A stretch of DNA of 46,474 bases from Pseudomonadota bacterium (GCA_030528565.1 JAUMYP010000001.1:75715-122188); one strand, 5' to 3'; positions 9,128-18,581 are shown, numbered from the stretch's first letter. Notes: generated by a model not told the origin, from the sequence alone. Made by a program: numbers and translations.

Positions 9128-11485
9128 ATGTGCGCGGCAAGGACGCCGCTGCTTTCCCCGGCCAGTGTGGCCGCACTGCTGCTGGGCATGCTGGCCGCCA
9201 GCCGTTTGCCCGGCTTGCCGCCTATGCCACTGACTGCTGTGCTGTTACTGGCAGGTTTCGCGCTGTGGCTGCGCTTGCAGGACTGGCGCCGCTGGCTGGG
9301 GGCGCTGGTTTTCGGTGGCGCACTTTTGATGGCGCAGGGCAGCCTGCGGCTTGCCGCGCAACTGCCAGCTACTCAGGAAGGCGCTGATGTGCTGATTCGC
9401 GGGCGGATAGTCAGCCTGCCGGTGCATGAGGCGCGCCGCAGCCGCTTTCATTTCCAGGTGGCAGACAGCGCCGATATGCCTGGCGAGTTGCGTGGCAAAC
9501 GGCTGCGTCTGGGCTGGTACGACGGCTTTGGCAAGGCGGATGAAGCCGCACCGCCTGCGGCGCGTCATCAGTTGCGCGGCGGCGAAACATGGCAGTTCAA
9601 AGTGCGGCTGAAACGGCCGCGTGGCCTGCGCAACCCCGGTGGTCTGGACAGTGAACGGCAGATGCTGCTGGAAAACATCGCCGCACAAGGCACGGTGCGC
9701 GACTCCGATAGCAATCAAAGGCTGGCAGCAGGCAGCGGCGTTATCGCCTGGCGCGAGGCGATGGCCGCCCGCATCCAGGCGGGCACGCCGGAAGCGGGCG
9801 CACGCTTTGTGGCGGCGCTGGCCATTGGCGATACCCGTGGGCTGTCGGATGCCGACTGGCAGGCGCTGCGCGCCACGGGACTGACGCATTTGATTGCCAT
9901 TTCCGGCTTTCATGTCGGCATGGTCGGGCTGGCTGCCGCCGGGTTGATGTTCGTGGTGTGCTGGCTGCTGCCCGGGCTGGGCAGGCTTTTTCCGCGACGT
10001 ATCTGGATGCTGCTGGCCGCAACTGCGGCGGCCTTTGCCTATCTGCTGGCAACCGGCGCATCGCTACCTACGGTGCGCACGGTATTGATGAGCGTATTCG
10101 TGGCAGGCGCAATGCTGCTACGCAGGCAAACACGCATCGCGCAATCAGTGGCGCTGGCATTGGCTGCCATGCTGCTGATGGCGCCGCTATCCATCTTGCA
10201 ACCGGGCTTTTGGCTGAGCTTTGGCGGGGTAGCGTGGCTGGCCTGGGTGCTGCAATCGGCCAAATCCGGGCATATCCGGCAGTTTTTGCTGGCACAGGCG
10301 GTGGCAACGCTGGGGCTGTTGCCGCTGACGGCGGTGTTTTTTGCGCAAGCCTCCATTGCCGGGCCGGTAGCCAACCTGCTGGCGGTGCCGTGGTGGAGCC
10401 TGGTGGTGGTGCCGCTGTCGATTCTCGGCGTATTGGTGGAAATATTGCTCACAGGCGGCGGACAGTTTTTCTGGACACTGGCTGCAAAGGCTTTTGAGCC
10501 AAGCTGGCAGTTGTTTGCGCAGATGGCCGCATCGCCTTATGCGCTGGTACGGCTGCCAGAGGCGGCATGGTTCGCCCTGCCATTGGCGCTGCTCGGCGCA
10601 TTCGCGCTGATGCTGCCGCGCAGCGTGCCGGGCAAATGGCTGGCGGCGGTTTTGCTGCTGCCGCTGCTCTGGCCCTGGGTGCCGCGTCCCCGTTCGGGCG
10701 AGCTGGAAATCGTGCAACTGGATGTGGGGCAGGGCACGGCAATTTTGCTACGTACCCGGCAGCACGATGTTTTGTACGACACAGGCCCCGCGGCGGCGGG
10801 CGGCTTTGATGCCGGTGAGCGCGTGGTGCTGCCTGCACTCCACGCACTGGGGGTGCGCAGGCTCTCGGCCATCATCATCAGTCATGCCGATGCTGACCAT
10901 GCCGGAGGCTTGCCGGCCGTGCAGGCAGCTTTCCCCGACGCACCGCTTTGGGCGCCACCCGGCGCCGGACTTGCCGATGCCAAAGACTGCACCCGGGACA
11001 GTCACTGGCAGCATGATGGCGTGGCTTTTGCCTTTCTGCACCCGGTGGCGCATTTCCCCTATCTCAGGAACCAGTCCAGCTGCGTGCTGCGCCTGCAAAG
11101 CCAATACGGCAATGCGCTCCTGACCGGCGATATCGACCGGCTGATTGAAGCGCGCCTTATGCGCAGCGCAGCGGATGCCTTGCAGGCCGACATCATCACC
11201 GTACCGCATCATGGCAGCGCAAGCTCATCGACACCGGCCTTTGTGCAGGCCACGGGTGCAAAACTGGCTCCGGTATCGGCCGGGCATGGCAACCGCTTCG
11301 GCCATCCCCGGCAAGCGGTATTGCGGCGCTGGCAGCAACAGGGCGCGGAAACACCCGTCAGCTACCAGCACGGCGCCATCCGCGCACGCCTTGGCGCTGA
11401 TGGCGTCACTTGGCAGGGCGAGCGCAGCCGCTACCGCAGGTTCTGGGATGCCGCTATGCTGGAAAAAGCCCTGGAAAATGAATAG
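9128..11485 (+). CDS. comEC: DNA internalisation/competence protein ComEC (Rec2)
   Basis: A 785-residue polytopic inner-membrane protein expected to carry transforming single-stranded DNA into the cytoplasm. The N-terminal part has membrane helices and a soluble domain (DUF4131/OB-like, about residues 50-190). The central Competence domain contains the typical GLTHLIAISGFHVGM and several helices. The C-terminal metallo-beta-lactamase-like domain, from about residue 530, carries SHADADHAGGL near 585 and a second VPHHGSASS. The length is full. It starts 2 bp after lolD, so it may share that transcript. With the pilus genes at 18.7-23.6 kb it suggests natural competence. Confidence 0.94.
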   Translation: MCAARTPLLSPASVAALLLGMLAASRLPGLPPMPLTAVLLLAGFALWLRLQDWRRWLGALVFGGALLMAQGSLRLAAQLPATQEGADVLIRGRIVSLPVHEARRSRFHFQVADSADMPGELRGKRLRLGWYDGFGKADEAAPPAARHQLRGGETWQFKVRLKRPRGLRNPGGLDSERQMLLENIAAQGTVRDSDSNQRLAAGSGVIAWREAMAARIQAGTPEAGARFVAALAIGDTRGLSDADWQALRATGLTHLIAISGFHVGMVGLAAAGLMFVVCWLLPGLGRLFPRRIWMLLAATAAAFAYLLATGASLPTVRTVLMSVFVAGAMLLRRQTRIAQSVALALAAMLLMAPLSILQPGFWLSFGGVAWLAWVLQSAKSGHIRQFLLAQAVATLGLLPLTAVFFAQASIAGPVANLLAVPWWSLVVVPLSILGVLVEILLTGGGQFFWTLAAKAFEPSWQLFAQMAASPYALVRLPEAAWFALPLALLGAFALMLPRSVPGKWLAAVLLLPLLWPWVPRPRSGELEIVQLDVGQGTAILLRTRQHDVLYDTGPAAAGGFDAGERVVLPALHALGVRRLSAIIISHADADHAGGLPAVQAAFPDAPLWAPPGAGLADAKDCTRDSHWQHDGVAFAFLHPVAHFPYLRNQSSCVLRLQSQYGNALLTGDIDRLIEARLMRSAADALQADIITVPHHGSASSSTPAFVQATGAKLAPVSAGHGNRFGHPRQAVLRRWQQQGAETPVSYQHGAIRARLGADGVTWQGERSRYRRFWDAAMLEKALENE

Positions 11486-11523
11486 CCTCCCGGTCCCCTA
11501 ATGTCATACAGTCTTAGCTTTTC

Positions 11524-11553
11524 TTGCATCAGCCAGATTGGCTACTGTAGAAT
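11524..11553 (+). promoter_or_regulatory. Probable sigma-70 promoter of rplU-rpmA
   Basis: TTGCAT (11524-11529) and TAGAAT (11548-11553) are separated by 18 bp, about 60 bp before the rplU start. They lie in the only gap between comEC and rplU. Assigned by consensus match. Confidence 0.5.
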
Positions 11554-11616
11554 TGCCAGTTACCTTGGCTACGTCAGTCAAGGGCGACCACAATAACTAC
11601 AGAGGAATGCTTGGTC

Positions 11617-11925
11617 ATGTATGCAGTACTGGTTACTGGCGGTAAGCAATACCGCGTAGCTCAGGGCGACACCCTGCGCGTTGAAAAGCTGGACGTGGAA
11701 GCGGGCAGCGAAATCAAATTCGACAACATCCTGATGCTGGGTGATGGCGAGGGCGTGAAGCTTGGCGATGCGCTGAAGGGCGCTGCCGTTTCCGCCAAGG
11801 TGGTGGGCCACGGTCGTGCCGACAAGGTGAAGATCGTCAAATTCCGTCGCCGCAAGCACCATCGCAAGCAGATGGGGCACCGTCAGCATTACACTGAAAT
11901 CGAAATTACCGGCATCAACGGTTAA
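11617..11925 (+). CDS. rplU: 50S ribosomal protein L21
   Basis: A 102-residue ribosomal protein of the large subunit that binds 23S rRNA. The start [18 protein letters not shown] is diagnostic, and the [22 protein letters not shown] rRNA-binding end is typical. ATG 11617 is used because the family begins MYAV. An in-frame TTG at 11611 lies too close to the AGAGGA ribosome site (11601-11606). It forms the standard operon with rpmA, and obgE follows. Confidence 0.98.
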   Translation: MYAVLVTGGKQYRVAQGDTLRVEKLDVEAGSEIKFDNILMLGDGEGVKLGDALKGAAVSAKVVGHGRADKVKIVKFRRRKHHRKQMGHRQHYTEIEITGING

Positions 11926-11937
11926 GGAGAAAGACTC

Positions 11938-12195
11938 ATGGCACACAAAAAAGGCGTAGGCTCCTCGCGCAACGGCCGCGATTCCAATCCGAAGTACCTG
12001 GGCGTCAAGATTTATGGCGGTCAGGCGATTGAAGCTGGCAACATCATCGTGCGTCAGCGTGGCACCCAGTTCCACCCGGGTCCGGGTGTGGGGCTTGGCC
12101 GCGATTACACCCTGTACGCGTTGCAGGACGGCAAGGTGGAATTCTCCGTCAAAGGCCCGCTGAAGCGCCGCACCGTAAGCGTCGTGGCAGAATAA
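11938..12195 (+). CDS. rpmA: 50S ribosomal protein L27
   Basis: An 85-residue ribosomal protein whose N-terminal tail reaches the peptidyl-transferase centre. The sequence [24 protein letters not shown] followed by [21 protein letters not shown] is unmistakable. It lies 12 bp after rplU with AAGGAGA as ribosome site. A strong terminator-like hairpin follows. Confidence 0.98.
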   Translation: MAHKKGVGSSRNGRDSNPKYLGVKIYGGQAIEAGNIIVRQRGTQFHPGPGVGLGRDYTLYALQDGKVEFSVKGPLKRRTVSVVAE

Positions 12196-12216
12196 GCTGC
12201 TGCTGGCTGAATCTGA

Positions 12217-12246
12217 CAAACCCCGCTGCGGCGGGGTTTGTTATTT
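12217..12246 (+). terminator. Rho-independent terminator after rpmA
   Basis: A 10-bp perfect stem, CAAACCCCGC / TGCG / GCGGGGTTTG (12217-12240), followed by TTATTT. It separates rplU-rpmA from obgE. The stem is nearly the same as that after pilA1 (19145-19170). Confidence 0.85.
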
Positions 12247-12272
12247 CTGCCGTTATCCAACACTCTCCGTAG

Positions 12273-13319
<1,047 letters not shown>

Positions 13320-13464
13320 GCTGCAGCTGCCTGCTGTCACTGTAGGCAAGACAGCTTGTGCCGGGAAAATAGTACGGCTTGAATGAATTCGCTCGCCTGC
13401 ATGGGGGCGATAGGGTGGCATTCAGCGCTGGAAAAATCGCCTCAATTCGGTTCTAATTGTGATG

Positions 13465-13489
13465 TGGCGCACAAAAATTTTGTGCGCCA
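13465..13489. promoter_or_regulatory. 25-bp perfect palindrome upstream of the ODP gene
   Basis: The arms TGGCGCACAAAA (13465-13476) and TTTTGTGCGCCA (13478-13489) are exact inverse complements around a single A. It lies 145 bp after obgE and about 40-85 bp before the ODP gene. It could be an operator for a dimeric regulator, or a terminator of obgE with a GGCGCAC stem (GTTTATT follows). An operator fits the AT-rich, nearly loop-free centre slightly better. Confidence 0.6.
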
Positions 13490-13572
13490 GTTTATTGATG
13501 TTGTTGGGCTGCTGACCATGTCCGGTAGTGATGGCGCAACAAAATATTCACAATTCAGGGGCTTCAGGAAAA

Positions 13573-14385
13573 ATGCGTTCCGGAACGGTATTGTTTGAGA
13601 ACGAAAATCATCTTTGTGTTGTATTCAATGATTTGGTGCCCGGGGAGGATGGAGTTCAGGCCAATCAGTTCTTGGTGGTTGATCATGGTCAGGCGGCTCT
13701 GATTGATCCGGGTGGAGACTTGCTTTACACGCCGCTCTGGCTGGCAATTACCGGCTACGCACAGTTGCAGGATATCCGCTGGATTTTGACCTCACACCAG
13801 GACCCGGATGTTGTCGGCGCAGTGGGGCGCTGGCTTGCCAATACCCCGTCGCAGGTAGCTTGCTCCCAGCTATGGGGGCGTTTTGTTCCGCACAATGTGT
13901 CCAATTACCAGCAGGGGGAGCTGGGGCAAGACCGCTATTACCTGATTTCTGATGGTGGCGGGAAAATGCCGCTAGGCAAATCTGCCATGTATGCGTTGCC
14001 GGGGCATTTCATGCACTCAGTGGGCAATTTCTGCTTTTACGACCCGGTAAGCCGCATTCTGTTTTCCGGAGATATTGGCTCTTCTTTGATTCCCAATAAC
14101 GAGAAATATCAGTTCGTGTCCAGCTTCGAGCAGCATGTCAAACGTATGGTGGGCTTTCACCGCCGTTACATGACATCTAACCGGGTGTTGAAGCTGTGGG
14201 TGAGCATGGTGCGCCAGCTCGGCCCGTCGATGATTGTGCCGCAGCATGGCTTGCCTATGAAGGGCAAGGAGATGAATGCCTTCTTGTCCTGGCTTTATGA
14301 CCTGGAGTGTGGGGTGGATCTTTTGAAGCCGGAGCATTACTCACTGGGTGTACTGAAGGCCGCAGGGCTGCCCTTGAGCGCCTGA
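13573..14385 (+). CDS. Oxygen-binding di-iron (ODP-like) metallo-beta-lactamase-fold protein
   Basis: About 270 residues, related to the metallo-beta-lactamase domain of flavo-di-iron proteins. The metal ligands expected for an ODP-type di-iron site are visible: HQDPD at residues 75-79, PGHFMHSVGN (His145/His148), SGDIG (Asp167) and PQHG (His225). There is no flavodoxin domain. ODP proteins of this type bind O2 and, in Treponema denticola, work in chemotaxis; the role here is unknown. The start at 13573 follows AGGA and fits the GTVLFENENH family start. ATG 13531 (or GTG 13528) would add about 14 residues. Its codon use looks slightly less GC-rich than its neighbours. Repeat copy C begins 3 bp after the stop. 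Confidence 0.78.
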   Translation: MRSGTVLFENENHLCVVFNDLVPGEDGVQANQFLVVDHGQAALIDPGGDLLYTPLWLAITGYAQLQDIRWILTSHQDPDVVGAVGRWLANTPSQVACSQLWGRFVPHNVSNYQQGELGQDRYYLISDGGGKMPLGKSAMYALPGHFMHSVGNFCFYDPVSRILFSGDIGSSLIPNNEKYQFVSSFEQHVKRMVGFHRRYMTSNRVLKLWVSMVRQLGPSMIVPQHGLPMKGKEMNAFLSWLYDLECGVDLLKPEHYSLGVLKAAGLPLSA

Positions 14386-14387
14386 GG

Positions 14388-14402
14388 CCTTGAACAGGCT
14401 CT
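14388..14402. repeat. Dispersed 15-bp repeat, copy C (CCTTGAACAGGCTCT)
   Basis: Third exact copy of the 15-mer, immediately after the ODP stop codon. GGCCT / TGAAC / AGGCT gives a short stem-loop followed by CTAAAAA. A terminator-like role is possible but the stem is very short. Confidence 0.55.
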
Positions 14403-14452
14403 AAAAACCGGCGTTTATTCTTCAGGATTTTCTGAACGACAACTAAATGCGC

Positions 14453-14476
14453 AATGCCCGGCTTTGGCCGGGCATT
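14453..14476 (-). terminator. Hairpin terminator after dksA
   Basis: A perfect 10-bp stem, AATGCCCGGC / TTTG / GCCGGGCATT, lies 44 bp beyond the dksA stop and may serve both converging genes. Thymine runs on either side are short (GCGCATTTAG on the dksA strand), so efficiency is uncertain. Confidence 0.6.
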
Positions 14477-14519
14477 GTTGTATCGGGCTCTTGCTTGAAG
14501 AACTGAAACCCAGGGGGGC

Positions 14520-15233
14520 TTAATCGCCCAACTGCTTGCGGCGGATTTCCCAGCGCTCCTGGGCGTCGATGGTGCGCTCGGCTTCCGGGCGGGCTTCAAG
14601 CCGTTCCAGGCCGATTTCTTCGCCGCTATCCACGCAATAGCCGTAGTCGCCTTCATCCACGCGACGAATCACGCTGTCAATCTTGCTGATGAGTTTGCGG
14701 TAACGGTCGCGGGTACGCAGTTCCAGGGCATTTTCCGTCTCGCGGCTGGCGCGTTCGGCCTCATCACCGATATCGCGCACTTCGTCCTTCAGGTTCTCGA
14801 TGGTCTGTTTGGATTCCTCGACAAGCTCCTCACGGCGCGCCACCAGCTTTTGACGGAAGTACTCCAGCTGCAACGGGTTCATGTACTCCTCATCTGCAGA
14901 AGGCTTGTAGTCCTTGGGCAGAAGTGGACGGCCGGTCGCCTCGTCGGTTTTGAACTTGACGGCCTTGCCCTTGGGCTGGGCCTGTTCGACCTTTTTGCCG
15001 GGATTCAGCACTACGCGCAGCACCTTGGCCGGCTTTGCAGGTTTTTCTGCTGGCGCGGCCGCGCTCTTGCGTGCAGCCGCCTTCTTGACGGCAGCCTTTT
15101 TGGCTACAGTTTTCTTGGCGCCTGTGCTTTTGGCGCTGTCCGTCTGCGCCGTGACTGCTGCCTTTTCAACTGCCTTGCCAGCTTTTACAGTAGCCTTGGT
15201 TTCGGTTTTTTTGACGGTTTTCTTGACTGCCAC
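14520..15233 (-). CDS. dksA: RNA polymerase-binding transcription factor DksA with lysine/alanine-rich extension
   Basis: About 237 residues. DksA binds the secondary channel of RNA polymerase and, with ppGpp, inhibits rRNA promoters and activates amino-acid promoters. Residues 1-95 form a basic K/A-rich extension. The coiled coil follows, with the tip motif DIGDEA (D154-x2-D157-x-A159), matching the essential DxxDxA. In the zinc-finger region only Cys200 of the four usual cysteines remains (CVDS and TIDA replace the two CxxC pairs), so zinc binding is probably absent. GTG 15233 is chosen because AAGGAAAC lies just upstream. yidD is divergent. Confidence 0.88.
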   Translation of the reverse strand: MAVKKTVKKTETKATVKAGKAVEKAAVTAQTDSAKSTGAKKTVAKKAAVKKAAARKSAAAPAEKPAKPAKVLRVVLNPGKKVEQAQPKGKAVKFKTDEATGRPLLPKDYKPSADEEYMNPLQLEYFRQKLVARREELVEESKQTIENLKDEVRDIGDEAERASRETENALELRTRDRYRKLISKIDSVIRRVDEGDYGYCVDSGEEIGLERLEARPEAERTIDAQERWEIRRKQLGD

Positions 15234-15249
15234 TTTCGTTTCCTTGAAC

Positions 15250-15265
15250 TTCCCGGAACCGGGAA
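15250..15265. promoter_or_regulatory. 16-bp inverted repeat in the dksA/yidD divergent gap
   Basis: TTCCCGG-AA-CCGGGAA is a 7+2+7 perfect inverted repeat only about 17 bp upstream of the dksA start, inside its leader. It could be an operator or an mRNA hairpin that affects translation. No known regulator is assigned. Confidence 0.35.
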
Positions 15266-15326
15266 AGCGAGGCTTTATAGCCCAGCCGTCCGGCTCCTGC
15301 AAGCGTGTTGCCTATTCATTTTTGTC

Positions 15327-15587
15327 GTGATTGCCCGTTTCCTCATTTTCCTGCTGCGCAGCTATAAACTGTTCATCAGCCCATTGCTTGGACAGCGTTG
15401 CCGGTTTGCGCCCAGTTGCTCGGAATACGCAATGACGGCGATTGACCGCTTTGGCCCGCTTAAAGGCTGCTGCATGGCGGCCTCCCGGCTTGGCCGCTGC
15501 ACCCCGCTGCATCCCGGCGGCTATGACCCGGTACCGCCCGCACCTGAATCCGTATCTGAAGCATCTGAAGAAAAGGAGTCCGCATGA
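15327..15587 (+). CDS. yidD: Membrane protein insertion efficiency factor YidD
   Basis: About 86 residues, YidD (UPF0161) family. The protein is thought to assist YidC-dependent insertion of inner-membrane proteins. The conserved core [33 protein letters not shown] is complete up to [10 protein letters not shown], and the N-terminal IARFLIFLL helix is amphipathic or membrane-binding. The start is taken as GTG 15327; no ATG is available at the right place and no clear ribosome site is seen. It overlaps the dihydroorotase gene by 4 bp (ATGA). Usually yidD lies with rpmH-rnpA-yidC, so this location is atypical. Confidence 0.85.
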   Translation: MIARFLIFLLRSYKLFISPLLGQRCRFAPSCSEYAMTAIDRFGPLKGCCMAASRLGRCTPLHPGGYDPVPPAPESVSEASEEKESA

Positions 15588-16930
15588 CATCCACCCTTGT
15601 CAAAAATGCCCGTTTGGTGAACGAGGGGCGCGAGTTCGAGGCTGACCTGCGCATTGAAGGTGAGCGCATCGCAGCTATCGGCGCTGCGCTTGCTGCCCGC
15701 CCCGGCGAAACGGTATTCGATGCCGCAGGCCGCTGGCTGATGCCCGGCATGATTGATGACCAGGTGCATTTCCGCGAACCGGGGCTTACCCACAAGGGCG
15801 ATATCGCCAGCGAATCCGCCGCTGCGGTGGCCGGGGGCATTACCAGCTTCATGGACATGCCCAATACCAACCCGCCGACACTCGACAGTGCTGCACTGGA
15901 GGCCAAATATGCCCTCGCCAAAGGCCGCGCCTGGGGCAATTACGGCTTTTATCTGGGCGCCAGCAACGACAATATCGAGGCCATCCGCGCCCTCGACCCG
16001 AAAACCAGCCCCGGCATCAAGGTGTTCATGGGGGCGTCCACCGGCAATATGCTGGTGGATGATGCGGAAATTCTCGATGCCATTTTTCGCGATGCGCCCA
16101 CCCCTATCATCACCCACTGCGAAGACACGCCGACCATCGACGCATTGATGGCGCAGCATCTGGCGCAGTACGGCGATGCGCTCAGCGCAGATTTTCACCC
16201 GGCCATTCGCAGCCGCGAGGCTTGCCTGAAATCCAGCACGCTGGCGGTGACGCTGGCGCGCCGCCACAATGCCCGCCTGCATGTGCTGCATATTTCCACC
16301 GCCGATGAGCTGGCCTTGTTCGAGGCCGGCCCCTTGATTCGTGCCGATGGCAGCAAAAAGCGCATCACCGCCGAAACCTGCGTGCATTTCCTGCACTTCA
16401 GCCGCGAGGACTATGCCCGGCTTGGCAACCAAATCAAATGCAATCCGGCCATCAAGGAAGCCAGCGACCGCGACGCACTGATTGCCGCTCTGGCAGAAGA
16501 CCGTATCGATGTCCTGGCCACCGACCACGCCCCGCATGGCTGGGAGGAAAAGCAGCAGCCCTATGCCAGGGCGCCCAGCGGCCTGCCACTGGTGCAATAC
16601 GCCCTGCTGACCGCGCTGGAACATGCCCATGGCGGCGCATTGAGCCGCGCCCGCATCGTGCAAAAATTTGCCCACGCACCGGCGCAGCTGTTCGATGTGG
16701 CTGAGCGCGGCTTCCTGCGCGAAGGCTATTTTGCCGACCTGGTCCTGGTGGAAGACTCGCCACTCACCGTACAGCGTCAGGACGTGCTTTCCAAATGCGG
16801 CTGGTCACCATTTGAGGGGCATACCTTCAAATCACGCATCGCCGCTACCTGGGTCAACGGTCAAATGGTTTGGGATGGTCAAGCCCTGAGAGGCCAGCCA
16901 CAAGGCCGCCGTCTGGAGTTTGCCCGATGA
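15584..16930 (+). CDS. pyrC: Dihydroorotase (DDQVHF subclass)
   Basis: A 448-residue amidohydrolase of pyrimidine synthesis, interconverting carbamoyl-aspartate and dihydroorotate. Recognisable elements: [16 protein letters not shown] (residues 58-73), MPNTNPPT, the [12 protein letters not shown] segment with the expected carboxylated lysine, ITHCED, HVLHIST, and the catalytic aspartate in ATDHAPH. The first histidine of the usual H-x-H metal motif is Gln60. I recall the same DDQVHF form in Bacteroidetes dihydroorotases, so this is probably a subclass trait. Confusion with allantoinase or hydantoinase is possible but less likely. The ATG overlaps the yidD stop, and the stop overlaps the next lipoprotein gene. 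Confidence 0.87.
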   Translation: MTSTLVKNARLVNEGREFEADLRIEGERIAAIGAALAARPGETVFDAAGRWLMPGMIDDQVHFREPGLTHKGDIASESAAAVAGGITSFMDMPNTNPPTLDSAALEAKYALAKGRAWGNYGFYLGASNDNIEAIRALDPKTSPGIKVFMGASTGNMLVDDAEILDAIFRDAPTPIITHCEDTPTIDALMAQHLAQYGDALSADFHPAIRSREACLKSSTLAVTLARRHNARLHVLHISTADELALFEAGPLIRADGSKKRITAETCVHFLHFSREDYARLGNQIKCNPAIKEASDRDALIAALAEDRIDVLATDHAPHGWEEKQQPYARAPSGLPLVQYALLTALEHAHGGALSRARIVQKFAHAPAQLFDVAERGFLREGYFADLVLVEDSPLTVQRQDVLSKCGWSPFEGHTFKSRIAATWVNGQMVWDGQALRGQPQGRRLEFAR

Positions 16931-17334
16931 ACATGACCGCCGTTTTGTTGTCTGCTTGCATGCTGGCCGCTTGCGCTGCGCCGCAAAAGCAGGAAAGCAC
17001 ACCGCCCTCCCATTGGGCAGGGCAACCGGATACCGCCATGCCTTCTTCGTCAAAACCCATCCCGCCGGAGTTCCGCCCGGTGCTGCCCGGCAGGCCAGTC
17101 CCCGGCAGCCGTATCAGTGTTCCCCGCACCGTCAAGGCGGGAGAAACGCTTGAGGGGCGTGTCCCGGTGGGTAGCCAAGTGACGGTCAACGGACAGGAAA
17201 CTGCCGTGGATGAAAACGGCAACTTCAGCTACCCGGTGGAAAAATCGGCCAGCGGCAGCCTGAATGTCCGCATCAAACGCCCGGCACCCGATACACGTCC
17301 GCCGATGCCACTGCGGGTACAAATCATCCGCTGA
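16927..17334 (+). CDS. Small lipoprotein with Ig-like/glucodextranase-B-like domain
   Basis: About 135 residues. The N-terminus [20 protein letters not shown] is a lipoprotein signal with a lipobox LAAC (Cys16), so it should be acylated in the envelope. A proline-rich linker follows (about residues 20-60). The C-terminal part, VPVGSQVTVNGQETAVDENGNFSY, has the strand pattern of small bacterial Ig-like domains. Function unknown. The ATG at 16927 overlaps the dihydroorotase stop (ATGA), so it is translated with the pyrimidine gene, an unexplained coupling. Confidence 0.75.
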   Translation: MNMTAVLLSACMLAACAAPQKQESTPPSHWAGQPDTAMPSSSKPIPPEFRPVLPGRPVPGSRISVPRTVKAGETLEGRVPVGSQVTVNGQETAVDENGNFSYPVEKSASGSLNVRIKRPAPDTRPPMPLRVQIIR

Positions 17335-17403
17335 GTGCTGCTTTATCACAGCCGGAAATCTGCCGCTTGCATCGCACTGGGGTGAGCGGCGGTGGGGGAA
17401 TGA

Positions 17404-17433
17404 CCACAAAAAAACCACATGCATGGCATGTGG
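17404..17433 (-). terminator. Terminator of tRNA-Val
   Basis: On the minus strand the stem CCACATGC / CAT / GCATGTGG is followed directly by a run of seven T (complement of the A-run 17408-17414), about 24 bp past the tRNA-Val 3' end. It may also stop plus-strand transcripts weakly (CTGTTTGTTT). Confidence 0.8.
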
Positions 17434-17456
17434 CTGTTTGTTTCACCCGTATAGGG

Positions 17457-17531
17457 TGGTGGGCGGTACAGGGTTCGAACCTGTGACCCCTACCATGTCA
17501 AGGTAGTGCTCTACCGCTGAGCTAACCGCCC
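17457..17531 (-). tRNA. tRNA-Val (anticodon GAC)
   Basis: On the minus strand GGGCGGT pairs with ACCGCCC, followed by A and an encoded CCA. The D arm contains AGCTCAGCGGTAGAGC. The anticodon loop CTTGACA gives GAC (valine GUC/GUU). The T arm has GGTTCGAACC. About 75 nt. Confidence 0.97.
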
Positions 17532-17636
17532 GAAGGAGGCGCATCTTAAACATCTTGTAGTTGCTTGGCAAGTGTCTTGCCATTGGCGCTTGAGTGGTTT
17601 TCGGTTAATTTTGCCTGCCCTTGATTTGGAACTGGC

Positions 17637-18521
17637 ATGACTGCCCCTGCCACGCCGCGCCTGCTCGCCATTGCCTCCGCCTTGCTGGCGGTGTATGTGA
17701 TTTGGGGCTCTACTTACCTGGCCATTCATTTTGCGTTGCAAGGCGGTTTCAGTCCGTTCTTGCTGGGCGGCATGCGTTTTTTGCTGGCCGGTGGCTTGAT
17801 GTTTGCCGTGCTGAGGTGGCGCGGCGTGGCAGCACCCACCGGTGCGCAGTGGCGTAATCTGTGGGTGATGGGCGGGCTGCTGCTGGCGCTGGGCAATGGC
17901 ATGGTCAATTACGCCGAGCAAACCGTGTCATCGGGCTTGACCGCAGTGGCGGTGGCTTCATCTGCTATCTGGATGGGGGTATTTGCACTGCTGCGTGGTG
18001 AGCGCCCCAGCCATATGGAATGGCTGGGGGTTGCCGTTGGTTTTGCCGGGGTCATGTGGCTCAATATCGGCGGCATGCGCGGTGGTTCGGCTGCGGGTTT
18101 GTTGGCGTTGTTGCTGGCCGCGCTGGCCTGGGCGTATGGCTCTGTCTGGAGCCGCGGGCGTGACCTGCCCACGCCGTTCATGGCTGCTGCCGGGCAGATG
18201 CTGTGCGGCAGTGTATTGATGCTGGGGGTGGGCCTTGTCAGCGGTGAGCGCATGAGCATGCCCGATGGCAAAGGCATGGCAGCATTCCTGTATCTGCTGT
18301 TTTTTGGCTCGATTGTCGGCTTCAGTGCCTATATCTGGCTGCTGCATCATGTGCGCCCGGTTCTGGCGGGCAGCTATGCCTATGTCAATCCGGCCATTGC
18401 GGTCATGCTGGGCGCATGGCTTGCCAACGAGCGTGCCAGTGCAACCGAGCTCGGGGCGATGGCAGTCATCCTGGCCGGTGTGGTGGTGATTACCCTGGGT
18501 AAAGCCATCCAGCGGCACTGA
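17637..18521 (+). CDS. EamA/DMT-family transporter (YedA-like)
   Basis: A 294-residue inner-membrane permease of the drug/metabolite superfamily with ten predicted helices in two EamA repeats. It begins with the family-typical YVIWGSTYLAIHFAL. The second repeat ends near YVNPAIAVMLGAWLANERAS, followed by a last helix. Such proteins often export amino acids or other metabolites; the substrate cannot be read from sequence. ATG 17637 has a GGAACT ribosome site. It stands alone between tRNA-Val and the pilin genes. Confidence 0.9.
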   Translation: MTAPATPRLLAIASALLAVYVIWGSTYLAIHFALQGGFSPFLLGGMRFLLAGGLMFAVLRWRGVAAPTGAQWRNLWVMGGLLLALGNGMVNYAEQTVSSGLTAVAVASSAIWMGVFALLRGERPSHMEWLGVAVGFAGVMWLNIGGMRGGSAAGLLALLLAALAWAYGSVWSRGRDLPTPFMAAAGQMLCGSVLMLGVGLVSGERMSMPDGKGMAAFLYLLFFGSIVGFSAYIWLLHHVRPVLAGSYAYVNPAIAVMLGAWLANERASATELGAMAVILAGVVVITLGKAIQRH

Positions 18522-18564
18522 ACCGGCGATTGGCATGGGCACGGCGGTATCAGCTCGGGCAAAA

Positions 18565-18581
18565 GTGACGCAATGCGTCAC
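18565..18581. promoter_or_regulatory. 17-bp palindrome upstream of the pilA promoter
   Basis: GTGACGCA-A-TGCGTCAC is a perfect 8+1+8 palindrome about 60 bp before the -24 element of the sigma-54 promoter. That is the distance where enhancer-binding activators such as PilR usually bind. Which regulator binds is not known from sequence. Confidence 0.5.

Noticed and set aside
14850-15326. Upstream extension of the yidD frame
   Set aside because: It is antisense to dksA; YidD homology starts only near 15327.
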